DNA from: Pseudoduganella albidiflava
GTDB lineage: Bacteria; Pseudomonadota; Gammaproteobacteria; Burkholderiales; Burkholderiaceae_D
Assembly: GCF_004322755.1 (NCBI RefSeq)
Contig: NZ_CP036401.1
Span: forward strand, 7,130,001 to 7,194,000
Length of the DNA: 64,000 bases
Direction: 5' to 3'
Under the pieces are notes generated by a model. It ran no database searches, was not told where the DNA came from, and saw only the letters and a program-made list of their open reading frames with translations. Within the stretch, counting starts at the first letter, position 1. Every line of letters starts with the position of its first letter. A program made the position numbers and the translations under genes. This document shows, in pieces, positions 1 to 11,029 of this stretch.

Positions 1-1027
<1,027 letters not shown>

Positions 1028-1258
1028 CGTCTGTCTCTCCTGGGGCGCCGGACCGTTCCGGTGCCATGGCGCGGCGCACGGCGGCCGCAACGAGGTAATG
1101 GCAAATTGCGTGCCAATGATCCTGGCCGAGAAAATGCGGGCAAATGCAGGAAAACGCGGGCGAACGCGTGGGGAGCGTGCCCTTAAGGCGGCATCGCGCG
1201 GGGCGGTTGTGCAGGATCGGATCACCCGGCGCCGCCGCTGTTCCGTTTCCGGGTCGTG

Positions 1259-3658
1259 TCAGAAACGGTAGCGCAGGCCGGCCAGCACCGTGCGCGGCGC
1301 ACCGGGCGCGACAAAGCGTGCCGGTGCCGCATCGGCGCCGGGCGCCAGCGGCCGGCCGCCCGGGAAGACATCGTCCGCCACGGTGCCGTAGGTTTCAAAG
1401 CGGCGGTCGAGCACATTGTTGACACGCACAAACACTTCCCAGCCGGGCGCTGGCTGCCAGCCGGCACGCAGGTGCAGCAGGGCGTGGCCGCGGATGCGCC
1501 AGTCGGCCCGCTGGGGCGGCTCGTCGTCCTTCGCATCCTCCGTCAGGCCGTCCTCGTTGCCCTGCGTGAGCAGGTTCGATGCCGCCAGCACGTCCACGCC
1601 CAGGGTCCAGCCGGGCGCGGGAGCCCAGTCGGCGCCCAGCTTCAGCGTGTGCCGCGGCAGGCCCGCCAGCCGCGTTCCCGAGGTTGCGCGCACATTGCGG
1701 GCGCCTGTAAACAGCACGCCATCGGCGGCATACACGGCGGCCAGGTAACTGTAGCTGGCCCGCAGCGTGACGTCGCCCATCCGCGCCGTGCCGCCGGCAT
1801 CGACACCCGCGTGGCGCGTGCGCGGGAAATTGGCGAAATAGCCCTGCTGGCTGGTGCCGGCACTGTGGAACAGGATGTCGTCGCGGTTCACGGTGCGGTA
1901 CAGCGACAGCGCCGCGTCCGCCCACGCCGTGCGCCAGCGCGCGCCGGCTTCCACGGTGCGCGACACCACCTGGCTCAGGTAGGGATCGGCCTGCAGTCCC
2001 ACCGGCAGGCGGCAAGGCTGTTCCGGATCGGCACAACCGAGCTCGATCACGGTCGGCACGCGGTTGCTTTGCGCCACGTTGGCAAACAGCGTCAGCGCGG
2101 CATTCACCTGCCGGGCAATGCCGAGCGACGGGTTGAGCTTGCGGTAAGTGAATTCCTCGCGCGGCTGCACGCCATCGTCATTCGTCAGCGTATTCGCCAC
2201 CCGGGCGTGGTTGAACCGCGCCGACAGCGTGGCATAGGTGCCGGGCGCCAGCCGCCACGTATCGCTCGCGTAGAGTCCCGCCATGCGGGCACGGCCGGTA
2301 ACCGACGATGACGGTTCACGTTCTTCTTCCGGATCGGCCAGCACTTCGCGCGTGGCGCTGAAGAAGCCCTCCTGCTCGAACTGGGCGAAGCGGACGCGGT
2401 TGCGGTCGAACGACAGGCCCGCGCTCAGCTGGTGATCGCCGCGCGTGACGGCCAGCTGGACACTGGCGCCTTCGCCACGCTGCCGCGAAGCCGTGGTGTT
2501 CAGTACCGCAGGATGCGCTGGCGGATGGACGTCCGCGTCGCAGCCCGGATCGTCCGGCTCCGCGGCGCAGTCGCCGGCATCCTCGTTGGCCTCCTCGCCG
2601 GCGTCGTCGTTCACATCGCCATTGACCGTATCGCGCCGGCTGTGGCGGACGTAGGCGGACGCAGTCAGCGCGGCATCTCTGCCCAGCTGCTGCTGCAGGT
2701 TGATGGCCACCTGGCCGAGCCGGTTGCGCGTGCGGTCGGGGTGGGTATAGACGGCGCGGCGGTCCAGGTCGTACAGGCCCGGCGCGTCCGCGGTGCCTCT
2801 CGGCAGCAGCCCGTTGCCGAGCAGCCTGCTGCGTCCGCCCAGCAGCGAAACGCTCCAGTCGGAGGCGCCGGCGGTGCGGCCCACTTTCAGGAACACATTG
2901 CCGAGCCGGCCCGCCGAGTGGTCGCGCCAGCCGTCTTCGTCGAAGGCCGTTGCCGCCAGCAGGGTGTGCCATCCAGCCGATGCGGTGCCATACGACATGT
3001 CGAGCCGGCGGCGCGCACCGCTGCCCAGCGTGGCTTCCACCATTAGGCCGGGATGGCTGCGGCCCGACTTGGTCGTCAGCGCCAGCGCGCCGCCCAGCGT
3101 ATTCAGGCCATACAGGGGATTCGAGCCAGGCACCAGCAGGACCGCGCCCAGCGCTGCTTCGGGCACCATGTCCCAGTTGATCACGTCGCCGAACGGCTCG
3201 TTCACGCGCACGCCGTCGAGGTACACGGACAGGCCCTGGCCCGTGCCCAGCACCGGCGACGCCCGGTAGCCGCGGAACGTGACATCGGTCTGGAACGGGC
3301 TGCCGGAAATGTCGTTGACGTGGATGCCGGCCGCGTGGCGCGACAGGTAGTCGGCCAGCGTGTCGGCGCGCGCCTGCGTGACATCCCGGTCGGTGGCGCG
3401 CTGTACCGCATAGGGCAGGCGGTCGCGCTCGATGGCGGCGGCCGATTGCGGCGCGATGCCGACGATTTCCACGATGGGCAGCGGACCGAGGGGGAAGTCC
3501 GGCGTGCCGGAGAAGGCAGCGGGAGCCAGCAGGACCGCGCCAGCGGCGAGCTGCGTACGGAATGTTGAACGCAACAGTGAACGCGACAGCGGGTGGGTAA
3601 TTTGCCGGGCAGGCCGGCCTGCTTTCGAACTCTTCAAGATAGGACTCGCTGGTGGCAA
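1259..3658 (-). CDS. TonB-dependent outer-membrane receptor
   Basis: Outer-membrane beta-barrel for TonB-driven uptake; the substrate cannot be read from the sequence. After a signal-like stretch (LAAGAVLLAPAAFS, about residues 38-51) comes a plug domain of roughly 110 residues (GIHVND, FRGYRASPVLG, LDGVRVNEPFGD, LYGLNTLGGALAL), then a long barrel ending in the aromatic residue F (LRYRF), as expected for BAM-assembled barrels. A strongly acidic loop with two cysteines sits near residues 340-375. The start is unclear: the longest frame opens with TTG at 3658, there is no ATG in the first 50 codons, and no convincing ribosome site precedes it; TTG at 3574 would give a more ordinary 22-residue signal peptide. 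An orphan response regulator lies just upstream on the same strand. Confidence 0.88.
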   Translation of the reverse strand: MPPASPILKSSKAGRPARQITHPLSRSLLRSTFRTQLAAGAVLLAPAAFSGTPDFPLGPLPIVEIVGIAPQSAAAIERDRLPYAVQRATDRDVTQARADTLADYLSRHAAGIHVNDISGSPFQTDVTFRGYRASPVLGTGQGLSVYLDGVRVNEPFGDVINWDMVPEAALGAVLLVPGSNPLYGLNTLGGALALTTKSGRSHPGLMVEATLGSGARRRLDMSYGTASAGWHTLLAATAFDEDGWRDHSAGRLGNVFLKVGRTAGASDWSVSLLGGRSRLLGNGLLPRGTADAPGLYDLDRRAVYTHPDRTRNRLGQVAINLQQQLGRDAALTASAYVRHSRRDTVNGDVNDDAGEEANEDAGDCAAEPDDPGCDADVHPPAHPAVLNTTASRQRGEGASVQLAVTRGDHQLSAGLSFDRNRVRFAQFEQEGFFSATREVLADPEEEREPSSSVTGRARMAGLYASDTWRLAPGTYATLSARFNHARVANTLTNDDGVQPREEFTYRKLNPSLGIARQVNAALTLFANVAQSNRVPTVIELGCADPEQPCRLPVGLQADPYLSQVVSRTVEAGARWRTAWADAALSLYRTVNRDDILFHSAGTSQQGYFANFPRTRHAGVDAGGTARMGDVTLRASYSYLAAVYAADGVLFTGARNVRATSGTRLAGLPRHTLKLGADWAPAPGWTLGVDVLAASNLLTQGNEDGLTEDAKDDEPPQRADWRIRGHALLHLRAGWQPAPGWEVFVRVNNVLDRRFETYGTVADDVFPGGRPLAPGADAAPARFVAPGAPRTVLAGLRYRF

Positions 3659-3681
3659 TAGCGCTGGGTCTTATCTTGAAG
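3632..3681. promoter_or_regulatory. 10-bp perfect inverted repeat at the 5' end of the TonB receptor
   Basis: CTTCAAGATA at 3632-3641 and its exact reverse complement TATCTTGAAG at 3672-3681 flank a 30-bp loop. They straddle the presumed start of the receptor gene. This could be an operator for a dimeric regulator (arm spacing about 40 bp, four helical turns) or an mRNA hairpin in the leader if translation starts at 3574. No known consensus is claimed. Confidence 0.4.
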
Positions 3682-3917
3682 CTAATTACATGCCATGCTT
3701 GGCGATGCGTAACTGGACAGCGACTGTACCCAATCCGGTACAGTTGCGCCGGAGATGGTTCAATCGCCGGCCCTGGCGCGGCAGCCGGCCAATGAGGTCA
3801 CCAGGAATGCCAGTGGCGTGCGCGGCGGCACATGCTTCGGTTGATGCGCGCGAAGCAGGCCAGCCCGGCTGTTTCCAGTCAGGCCGGGCGGCGGGTTGTC
3901 GGCTGAAAAGTGCGGTC

Positions 3918-4601
3918 TTACTGCGCCCAGGCGGAAGGGGAGAACAGGTAGCCTTCGCCCCACACGGTCTTGATCTTCTCGGAATCGGCATCGTCGAACT
4001 TGCGCCGCAGTTTCGAGATGCTGTTGTCGATGCTGCGGTCGAGGCCGTCGAATTCGATGCCGCGCATCTTCTTCAGCAGCGCATCGCGCGACAGCACGGT
4101 GCCGGCGGATTCGGCCAGCACCAGCAGCAGCTTGTATTCCGTATTGCTCAGCACGCACGGTTCGCCGCGCCACGTGACCGTGCGGTCGCTGGTGGCGATC
4201 GACAGCGCGCCGAACGTCAGCTGGTCGGTCGCGCCCTTGCCCTGGGCGCGGCGCAGCAGGGCACGCAGGCGGGCCAGCAGCACGCGCGGCTGCACCGGCT
4301 TGTTGATGAAGTCGTCCGCACCCTGTTCCAGCAGCGATACCTCGTCGTAGGAATCCTCGCGGGCCGTCATGATCAGGATCGGCACCTTGGTGATGTCGCG
4401 CAGCTGGCGGCAGACCAGCATGCCGTCCAGGCCGGGCAGCATCAGGTCCAGCACCACGATATCGGGCGGGCTGGCCTTGAAGCGGCCCAGCGCTTCGTCG
4501 CCGCGGCTTACCACGTCCACCTTGAACTCGTAGCCCGCAAGATATTCCGTGACCAGGTCGGCCAGGCGGGCGTCGTCTTCCACCAGCATCACTCGATACA
4601 T
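3918..4601 (-). CDS. OmpR/PhoB-family response regulator, no adjacent kinase
   Basis: Two-component transcription factor of 227 residues. The receiver domain (about 1-115) has the acidic pair VEDD at 8-10, phospho-acceptor D52 (VVLDLMLPGLDG), T79 and K101 (INKPV). A winged-helix domain (about 130-222) carries the usual LSNTEYKLL and YLFS signatures. It resembles RstA/CpxR-type regulators. No histidine kinase gene is next to it: downstream is 259 bp without a gene and then the TonB receptor, upstream a fatty-acid cluster on the same strand. The kinase is therefore encoded elsewhere. Whether it controls the TonB receptor is speculation from position only. Confidence 0.92.
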   Translation of the reverse strand: MYRVMLVEDDARLADLVTEYLAGYEFKVDVVSRGDEALGRFKASPPDIVVLDLMLPGLDGMLVCRQLRDITKVPILIMTAREDSYDEVSLLEQGADDFINKPVQPRVLLARLRALLRRAQGKGATDQLTFGALSIATSDRTVTWRGEPCVLSNTEYKLLLVLAESAGTVLSRDALLKKMRGIEFDGLDRSIDNSISKLRRKFDDADSEKIKTVWGEGYLFSPSAWAQ

Positions 4602-4703
4602 AGCAAATCTCCTATTTGTCTATTGTATAAGAGCAATGGCAAAAAAAGATCATCCGGCACATCGTGAACGCAAAACTGTGGAAACTCTGCAATTTTGCGA
4701 CAT

Positions 4704-5831
4704 TCACAGGGACCGCGCGATCAGCAGTTTCTGGATGTCGGATGTGCCTTCGTAGATCTGGCAGACGCGCACGTCCCGGTAGATCCGCTCCACGGGGAAA
4801 TCCGACACGTAGCCATAACCGCCATGCACCTGGATCGCATCGGAACAGACCCGCTCGGCCATTTCGGACGCGAACAGCTTGGCCATCGCCGCTTCCTTCA
4901 GGCAGGGCAGTCCGGCATCCTTCATCGACGCCGCGTACAGGATCAGCTGGCGCGCCGCCTCGATCTGCGTTGCCATCTCGGACAATTTGAATTGTACCGA
5001 CTGGTGCTGGAAGATTGGTTGCCCAAATGTCTCACGCTCTTTCGCATAGGCGAGCGCGGCTTCGAAGGCGGCGCGCGCCATGCCCACCGCCTGCGAGGCA
5101 ATGCCGATGCGCCCGCCTTCCAGGCCGGACAGGGCGATCTTGTAGCCCATGCCTTCCTCGCCGATCAGGTTTTCCGCCGGAATCCGGCAATTGTCGAACA
5201 CGATCTGCGCCGTGTCGGACGAATGCTGGCCCATTTTCTGCTCCAGGCCGGCAACGATATAGCCGGGCGCGGAAGTAGGGACCCAGAATGCGCTGATGCC
5301 TTTCTTGCCCGCGGCCTTGTCGGTTACCGCCAGCACGATCGCCACGTCGGCGTATTTGCCGGAGGTGATGAACTGCTTGACGCCGTTGATCACGTACTCG
5401 TCGCCAACGCGCGTGGCCGTGGTGCGCAGCGCGGCCGCATCGCTGCCCGTGTGGGGTTCGGTCAGGCAGAAGGCGCCCAGCATCGCGCCGCTCGCGAGCG
5501 GGCGCAGCCATTGCTCCTTCTGCGCCGCGTTCGCGTACATCATCGCGATGCTGCAGACCGGGCAGTTATTGACGGAAATGATGGTCGACGTGCCGCCATC
5601 GCCGGCCGCGATTTCTTCCAGCACCAGCGCCAGCGACACGTAGTCGAGGCCGGCACCGCCGAGCTCTTCCGGCACCGCCACGCCGAACGCGCCCAGCGCC
5701 GCCAGCTCTTTCAGTTCCGCCTGCGGGAAGTGATGTTCCTTGTCCCACCGCGCCGCCTGCGGCGCCAGGCGCTCGCGGGCGTAGTCGCGCAGCGCGTCGC
5801 GGATCATCCGGTGTTCTTCGCTCAGTACCAT
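4704..5831 (-). CDS. Acyl-CoA dehydrogenase
   Basis: FAD enzyme introducing a trans-2,3 double bond into acyl-CoA, first step of beta-oxidation, passing electrons to ETF. The 375 residues match the short/medium-chain class. Features include the FAD-binding TEPHTGSDA segment, GVKQFITSG, and the catalytic glutamate E361 in IYEGTSDIQ near the C-terminus. A GAGGAG ribosome site precedes ATG at 5831. It is the last gene of a minus-strand series aceK - thiolase - SDR - acyl-CoA dehydrogenase, 63 bp after the SDR gene. Chain-length preference cannot be decided by eye; a branched short-chain substrate is possible given isovaleryl-CoA dehydrogenase upstream. Confidence 0.92.
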   Translation of the reverse strand: MVLSEEHRMIRDALRDYARERLAPQAARWDKEHHFPQAELKELAALGAFGVAVPEELGGAGLDYVSLALVLEEIAAGDGGTSTIISVNNCPVCSIAMMYANAAQKEQWLRPLASGAMLGAFCLTEPHTGSDAAALRTTATRVGDEYVINGVKQFITSGKYADVAIVLAVTDKAAGKKGISAFWVPTSAPGYIVAGLEQKMGQHSSDTAQIVFDNCRIPAENLIGEEGMGYKIALSGLEGGRIGIASQAVGMARAAFEAALAYAKERETFGQPIFQHQSVQFKLSEMATQIEAARQLILYAASMKDAGLPCLKEAAMAKLFASEMAERVCSDAIQVHGGYGYVSDFPVERIYRDVRVCQIYEGTSDIQKLLIARSL

Positions 5832-5894
5832 GGGTCTCCTCGTCTTCTTTATTGTTCAGCGGGCTCTTGTTCAGCCTGTTCTTCAACTGCGCTG

Positions 5895-6563
5895 CTACCA
5901 CCCGATCGGCTGCCCGTCGTACGCGACGAACACCGGCTGCGGCGAAGCGGGCAGGGCGGCCAGCGTGGCGCGGATGCCGCTGGCGCTGTCCGCCGGGTCC
6001 AGGTCGGCGCCGGCGCCGCCCATGTCGGTGCGCACCCAGCCGGGGTGCAAGGCCACGCATGTGGCGCCCTGCTCGCCGAACGCCAGCGCGGTATCGACCA
6101 GCACCGAGTTCAACGCCGCCTTGCTGGCCCGGTACAGCGAGCCGGACGGGCTGCTCCGCTCGCTGAGCGAACCCATGCGCGACGACATCACGGCCAGCTT
6201 GCCGCCGGCGGCGGCCACCAGCGGGGCGATGACGGGCAACAGCCGCATCGCCGCCAGCACATTCGTGTGCATCACCTGGTCGAAATCGGCCTGGACCGGG
6301 AAACCGTCGTGCCGCGGGCCGTACACGCCGGCGTTCAGGATCGCCACGTCGAGGTGTTCGCCATCCAGTTTCCAGCCCAGGCCCGCCACCGCCTCGACGT
6401 TGTTCACATCCAGCACATGCGTTTCCGCACCGAGCGTGGCCAGTTCCGCGCAATCGGTTGCCTTGCGGGCGGTGGCGATCACGCGCCAGCCATCCCGCAG
6501 GTACTGGCGCGCCAGTTCGTGGCCGATGCCGCGCGACGCGCCGATGATCAACGCCACCGCCAT
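5895..6563 (-). CDS. Short-chain dehydrogenase/reductase (SDR)
   Basis: NAD(P)-dependent oxidoreductase with a Rossmann fold. The N-terminus [14 protein letters not shown] holds the glycine-rich dinucleotide motif; NAG occurs in ILNAGVYG, and the YRASK catalytic Tyr-Lys pair follows a conserved serine (MSSRMGS). At 222 residues it is at the short end of classical SDRs and resembles the CsgA/sniffer-like subgroup. The start at 6563 is chosen because it overlaps the thiolase stop in a TAATG junction and begins directly at the conserved fold; an upstream ATG at 6611 adds only an arginine-rich tail. Substrate unknown. A role with the neighbouring acyl-CoA enzymes is inferred from co-transcription. 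Confidence 0.88.
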   Translation of the reverse strand: MAVALIIGASRGIGHELARQYLRDGWRVIATARKATDCAELATLGAETHVLDVNNVEAVAGLGWKLDGEHLDVAILNAGVYGPRHDGFPVQADFDQVMHTNVLAAMRLLPVIAPLVAAAGGKLAVMSSRMGSLSERSSPSGSLYRASKAALNSVLVDTALAFGEQGATCVALHPGWVRTDMGGAGADLDPADSASGIRATLAALPASPQPVFVAYDGQPIGW

Positions 6564-7762
6564 TACACGAGCTCCACGCCGACAGCCGTGGCTTCGCCGC
6601 CACCGATGCACAGGGCCGCCACGCCGCGCTTGCCGCCGCGCTCCTTCAGCGCGCCCAGCAGGGTGACGATGATGCGCGCGCCGGAAGCGCCGATCGGGTG
6701 GCCCAGCGCGCAGGCGCCGCCGTGCACGTTGACTTTCGCATGGGGGATGTCCAGCTCGTGCATGGCCGCCATCGGCACCGCGGCAAAGGCTTCGTTGATC
6801 TCGAACAGGTCCACGTCCGACACTTTCCAGCCATTCTTGTCCAGCAGCTTCCGGATCGCGCCCACCGGTGCCGTGGTGAATTCGTTCGGCGCCAGCGCAT
6901 TGGTGGCATGGCCGACCAGTTTCGCCAGGATCGGCGCGCCGAGTTTTTTCGCGGTGGATTCGCGCATCAGCACCAGCGCGGCGGCGCCATCGTTGATCGA
7001 CGACGACGACGCGGCCGTGATCGTGCCATCCTTCTTGAAGGCCGGTTTCAGCGACGGGATCTTTTCCAGTCTGGCCTTGGCCGGGCCTTCATCCTTGTCG
7101 ATGACGGTGTCGCCGCCGCGGCCGGACACCGTGACCGGTGCGATTTCCCAGGCGAACTTGCCGCCCGCCGCCGCTGCCTGGGCGCGCTTCACGGATTCGA
7201 TGGCGTAGGCATCCTGCTGCTCGCGCGTAAAGCTGAATTTCGTCGCGCATTCCTCGGCGAAGGTGCCCATCGAGCGGCCGCCGCCGGTTTTTTCATCCTT
7301 GCTGTACGCATCTTCCAGGCCGTCCAGCATCATGTGGTCGAACAGCATGCCGTGGCCGATGCGGTAGCCGCCACGCCCCTTCGGCACCAGGTAGGGGGCA
7401 TTCGTCATCGATTCCATGCCGCCGGCGATGACGACGTCGGCGCTGCCGGCCACCAGCTGGTCGTGCGCGAAGATCGCCGCCTGCATCGCCGAGCCGCACA
7501 TCTTCGACAGGGTGACGGCGCCGGTGGACGTCGGCAGCCCGGCCTTCAGCAGGGCCTGGCGTGCCGGTGCCTGGCCCTGGCCCGCCATCAGGCAATTGCC
7601 GAAGTACACGTGCTCGACGAGTTCGGGCGCGATGCCGGCCCGCTCCACGGCGGCGCGGATCGCCACGGCGCCCAGGTCGTTGGCGGACAGGCTGGAAAAA
7701 TCGCCCTGGAAGGCACCCATCGGGGTGCGCGCTGCGCCGGCGATAACGATCGGGTCATTCAT
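6563..7762 (-). CDS. Acetyl-CoA C-acetyltransferase (thiolase)
   Basis: Thiolase condensing or cleaving acyl-CoA with CoA, used in beta-oxidation, ketone-body or polyhydroxyalkanoate metabolism. The 399-residue protein has the nucleophilic cysteine C89 in [10 protein letters not shown], the NEAFA motif, the histidine in CALGHPIG, and the C-terminal proton-relay cysteine in CIGGGEA. Start at 7762 is supported by the ATGA overlap with the aceK stop (7759-7762); the stop overlaps the SDR start by one base. It differs from classical PhaA only in ways that need a tree. Translation is probably coupled to aceK, an unusual pairing. Confidence 0.93.
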   Translation of the reverse strand: MNDPIVIAGAARTPMGAFQGDFSSLSANDLGAVAIRAAVERAGIAPELVEHVYFGNCLMAGQGQAPARQALLKAGLPTSTGAVTLSKMCGSAMQAAIFAHDQLVAGSADVVIAGGMESMTNAPYLVPKGRGGYRIGHGMLFDHMMLDGLEDAYSKDEKTGGGRSMGTFAEECATKFSFTREQQDAYAIESVKRAQAAAAGGKFAWEIAPVTVSGRGGDTVIDKDEGPAKARLEKIPSLKPAFKKDGTITAASSSSINDGAAALVLMRESTAKKLGAPILAKLVGHATNALAPNEFTTAPVGAIRKLLDKNGWKVSDVDLFEINEAFAAVPMAAMHELDIPHAKVNVHGGACALGHPIGASGARIIVTLLGALKERGGKRGVAALCIGGGEATAVGVELV

Positions 7763-9588
7763 TTCATGGTCTCCAGTGAGGGTGGCACCGTTGCCGGTGC
7801 CGGGGAATGGCAGAATCGGATGGATTGCGGATAGGGGAACACATCGTCGACGATGCCGTCGAGGATGCGTTCCTTGCGCTGCTGCCACCATTCCGGTGTC
7901 AGCAGCTCGGCATGGTGCCGCAGGAAACAGCGGCGGATGTTCGGGTTACCCAGCAGGAACTGGCCGAACTGTTCGGGAAAAACGTCGTGCCTGGCGACCG
8001 GATACCACGGTTCGGACGCCATTTCATCTTCCTCGTTGCGCGCGGCCGGAATCGCGCGGAAGTTGCAGTCGGTGATGTATTCGATTTCGTCGTAGTCGTA
8101 GAACACCACGCGGCCGTGGTGCGTCACGCCGAAGTTCTTGTACAGCATGTCGCCCGGGAAGATATTGGCCGCCACCAGGTCGCGGATGGCATTGCCGTAT
8201 TCGACCATGCCGTGTTCCAGCGCCGCCTGGTTGCCGCTGCCTTCGGCCTGCGACAGCCAGAGGTTCAGCGGCGTCATCCGGCGTTCGATGTACAGGTGCC
8301 GGATGATCAGCTGGTCGCCTTCTTCCTCGACCTGCGATGGCGCATGGTGCTTCAGCTCGGCCACCAGCGCCTCGGCGAAGCGGGCGCGGGGAAACGCCAC
8401 ATTGGAATACTCGAGCGTGTCCGCCATGCGGCCCACCCGGTCGTGGTGCTTGACCAGCAGGTATTTTTCCTTCACCTGGGCGCGCGTGGTGTCCTTCGGC
8501 GGCGGGTAGAAATCCTTGATGACCTTGAAGACATACGGGAACGAAGGCAGCGCGAACACCAGCATCACGAGGCCGCGGATGCCGGGCGCCGTCTCGAACA
8601 GGTCCGACGAGTGCTTCAGGTGCTGCAGGAAGTCGCGGTAGAACGCCGTCTTGCCCTGCTTTTGCAGGCCCAGCACCGTATAGATCTCGCTGCGCGGCTT
8701 GCGCGGCAGCAGCGTGCGCAGGAATTGCACGTACGCGGACGGCACTTCCATGTCCACCATGAAGTAGGCGCGCGTAAACGAGAACAGGATCTCGACCTGT
8801 TCGCGGTCGGTCAGCACGGTGTCGAGCAGCAGCCGGCCGCGCTGACCACCCGGGACGGTATCGGCGTGCAAAACCGGCAGCACGAACGGCAGTTCGCGCT
8901 CGCCGTTGACGGCCTTGCCGACCAGGTAGGCGCCCTTGTTGCGGAAGAACGGGCTGGACAGGATCTGGAACTGCGCGTTCGGCGCCATCTCGGCGAAGAA
9001 CGGGGCCAGCCGGCTTTCCACCCGGGCGATGTCGCGCGCCAGGTCGGCGAACGGCGTGCCGAACTGGAAATTGGTGACGATGCGGCTCAGCGTGTAGCGC
9101 AGGCCATCGGCCTGCGGATAGTAGACGCGGTAGGTGGGCGCCGCTTCATCGGTCTCGATGTACTCGGTGGAGACCACCGGGCGCACGAAGATGAATTCGT
9201 TGTTGAAGTAGCGCCGGTGCAGGATCGTGCAGCACACCGAATTGAAGAACGTTTCCGCCAGCTCCGGGCGCTTGTGACGCGTGAGGAGGCCGATGTAGTG
9301 CAGCTTCGATTCGCGCCATACCTGGTCGGTCAGGTCCTCGGGCACGTAGTCGTCTTCCAGCAGCCGCACGCACTCTTCCACGCGGCGGTCGTAGTAGCCG
9401 ATCCGCTCGCGCGCCGCCTGCTGCGCCACTGCCCACTCGCCGCGCTCGAAATAGCCGCGCGCATCCTGGCTGGCCTGGCGGAACAGGCGGTAGTGCTTGT
9501 CGAAGCCATCGAGGATCGCGCGCGCGATGTCGAACGCGATCTGCGAGGACAGCAGTTTCGGGAAGGCGGGCTGGGTCATCGTCGTCAT
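7759..9588 (-). CDS. aceK: Isocitrate dehydrogenase kinase/phosphatase
   Basis: Bifunctional enzyme that phosphorylates and reactivates isocitrate dehydrogenase, switching carbon between the TCA cycle and the glyoxylate bypass during growth on acetate or fatty acids. The 609 residues match the AceK family length throughout ([20 protein letters not shown] at the N-terminus; [17 protein letters not shown] with kinase metal-binding acids near residue 490). In enterobacteria it follows aceBA; here it heads a beta-oxidation cluster, consistent with co-use on fatty acids. No strong ribosome site is visible and an ATG three codons in is an alternative start. A REP-like palindrome lies in the gap before it. 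Confidence 0.96.
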   Translation of the reverse strand: MTTMTQPAFPKLLSSQIAFDIARAILDGFDKHYRLFRQASQDARGYFERGEWAVAQQAARERIGYYDRRVEECVRLLEDDYVPEDLTDQVWRESKLHYIGLLTRHKRPELAETFFNSVCCTILHRRYFNNEFIFVRPVVSTEYIETDEAAPTYRVYYPQADGLRYTLSRIVTNFQFGTPFADLARDIARVESRLAPFFAEMAPNAQFQILSSPFFRNKGAYLVGKAVNGERELPFVLPVLHADTVPGGQRGRLLLDTVLTDREQVEILFSFTRAYFMVDMEVPSAYVQFLRTLLPRKPRSEIYTVLGLQKQGKTAFYRDFLQHLKHSSDLFETAPGIRGLVMLVFALPSFPYVFKVIKDFYPPPKDTTRAQVKEKYLLVKHHDRVGRMADTLEYSNVAFPRARFAEALVAELKHHAPSQVEEEGDQLIIRHLYIERRMTPLNLWLSQAEGSGNQAALEHGMVEYGNAIRDLVAANIFPGDMLYKNFGVTHHGRVVFYDYDEIEYITDCNFRAIPAARNEEDEMASEPWYPVARHDVFPEQFGQFLLGNPNIRRCFLRHHAELLTPEWWQQRKERILDGIVDDVFPYPQSIRFCHSPAPATVPPSLETMK

Positions 9589-9639
9589 GCCAAATACTAC
9601 TTGCCGGCGCGGGGCAGCCTTGCAGCGCTGTCCCGTTCA

Positions 9640-9672
9640 GCAGGCGCGAAGCATGCCTCGCGAAATCCCTGC
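9640..9672. repeat. REP-like palindrome, copy 1
   Basis: A 33-bp element starting GCAGGCGCGAAGCATGC and ending CCCTGC forms a long hairpin. It matches the element at 23623-23655 at 31 of 33 positions. It lies between isovaleryl-CoA dehydrogenase and aceK. The second copy lies just downstream of a RAYT transposase, which suggests a common REP family. Confidence 0.7.
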
Positions 9673-9690
9673 TTCACCACCTGCTTCACA

Positions 9691-10875
9691 CTACATGGTT
9701 TCCGCGAACAGTTCGCGGCCGATCAGCATCCGGCGGATTTCGCTGGTGCCCGCGCCGATTTCGTAGAGCTTCGCGTCGCGCCACAACCGTCCCACCGGGT
9801 ATTCGTTGATGTAGCCATTGCCACCCAGGGCCTGGATCGCCTCGCCGGCCATCCACGTGGCCTTCTCGGCGCTGTACAGGATCGCGCCGGCGGCATCCTT
9901 GCGCAGCGCGCGCACCTGTTCCGGCGACACCGCGCGGTCGCAGGCCTGGCCCACCGCGTACACATAAGCCTTGCATGCCATCATGGTGGAATACATGTCC
10001 GCCAGTTTTCCCTGCATCAGCTGGAACTCGCCGATCGCCTGGCCGAACTGCTTGCGGTCGTGCACGTAGGGCACCACGGCATCCATGCAGGCCTGCATGA
10101 TGCCCAGCGGCCCGCCGGACAGCACGGTGCGCTCGAAATCCAGGCCGGACATCAGCACGTTGACGCCCTTGCCTTCGCCGCCGAGCACGTTCTCGGCCGG
10201 CACCTCGCAGTCCTCGAACACCAGTTCCCCCGTATGCGAGCCGCGCATGCCCAGCTTGTCGAGCTTTTGCGCGATCGAGAAGCCCTTGAAGCCCTTTTCG
10301 ATCAGGAACGCGGTCATGCCGCGCGGCCCCGCCGCCAGGTCGGTCTTCGCGTAGACGACCAGCGTGTCCGCATCCGGGCCGTTGGTGATCCACATCTTGG
10401 TGCCGTTCAGCACGTAATGGTCGCCCTTGCGGTCGGCGCGCAGCTTCATGCTGACCACGTCGGAACCCGCGTTCGGCTCGGACATCGCCAGCGCGCCGAT
10501 ATGCTCGCCCGAGATCAGCCTGGGCAGGTACTTGCGCTTTTGCGCTTCATTGCCGTTGCGCTTGATCTGGTTGACGCACAGGTTCGAGTGGGCGCCATAC
10601 GACAGCCCCACTGAGGCGGAAGCACGGGAAATCTCTTCCATGGCCACGATATGGGCCAGGTAGCCCATGCCGGCGCCGCCGTATTCCTCGCCGACGGTAA
10701 TGCCGAGCAAGCCCAGCTCGCCCATCTTGCGCCACAGGTCCATCGGGAACTGGTCGGTGCGGTCGATTTCCGCGGCGCGCGGGGCGATTTCCGCCGCGGC
10801 GAATTGCTGCACGGCTTCGCGCAGCGCGGCGATATCCTCGCCATGGTCAAAGGTCAGGCCTGGGAGATGCAGCAT
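9691..10875 (-). CDS. ivd: Isovaleryl-CoA dehydrogenase
   Basis: FAD flavoenzyme of leucine degradation, converting isovaleryl-CoA to 3-methylcrotonyl-CoA. The 394 residues show TEPN-like FAD contacts ([10 protein letters not shown]), [10 protein letters not shown], and the hallmark that separates this subfamily from other acyl-CoA dehydrogenases: the catalytic glutamate is at E248 in [11 protein letters not shown], while the usual C-terminal position is alanine ([11 protein letters not shown]). A GAGGAA ribosome site precedes the ATG. A LiuR-like MerR gene lies directly upstream on the same strand and palindromic TTACGT sites sit about 100 bp before the start. The other leucine-pathway genes (methylcrotonyl-CoA carboxylase and so on) are not in the window. 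Also called liuA. Confidence 0.95.
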   Translation of the reverse strand: MLHLPGLTFDHGEDIAALREAVQQFAAAEIAPRAAEIDRTDQFPMDLWRKMGELGLLGITVGEEYGGAGMGYLAHIVAMEEISRASASVGLSYGAHSNLCVNQIKRNGNEAQKRKYLPRLISGEHIGALAMSEPNAGSDVVSMKLRADRKGDHYVLNGTKMWITNGPDADTLVVYAKTDLAAGPRGMTAFLIEKGFKGFSIAQKLDKLGMRGSHTGELVFEDCEVPAENVLGGEGKGVNVLMSGLDFERTVLSGGPLGIMQACMDAVVPYVHDRKQFGQAIGEFQLMQGKLADMYSTMMACKAYVYAVGQACDRAVSPEQVRALRKDAAGAILYSAEKATWMAGEAIQALGGNGYINEYPVGRLWRDAKLYEIGAGTSEIRRMLIGRELFAETM

Positions 10876-10951
10876 GTCTTCCTCGTCTTCTGTAGTTTTG
10901 AAATGGCGAAACCGCGCAACCGTGCTCGGATTTTGCGTCGACTATGTGCCT

Positions 10952-10993
10952 GTTACGCTCAGTTACGCTCAGTTACGTTAACGTAAACGTAAA
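10952..10993. promoter_or_regulatory. Tandem GTTACG sites with a perfect 14-bp palindrome; likely LiuR-type operator
   Basis: Two exact 10-bp repeats GTTACGCTCA (10952-10961, 10962-10971) run into GTTACGTTAA, and the perfect palindrome TTACGTTAACGTAA occupies 10973-10986, followed by another ACGTAAA half-site. The cluster sits about 80-125 bp before isovaleryl-CoA dehydrogenase and just after its MerR-type regulator gene. MerR-family LiuR proteins control branched-chain amino acid catabolism; assigning this as its operator is inference from position and symmetry. Confidence 0.6.
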
Positions 10994-11029
10994 GCGCCGC
11001 GCAGGCAAGGGCCTTGTGGCCCCGCGAGC

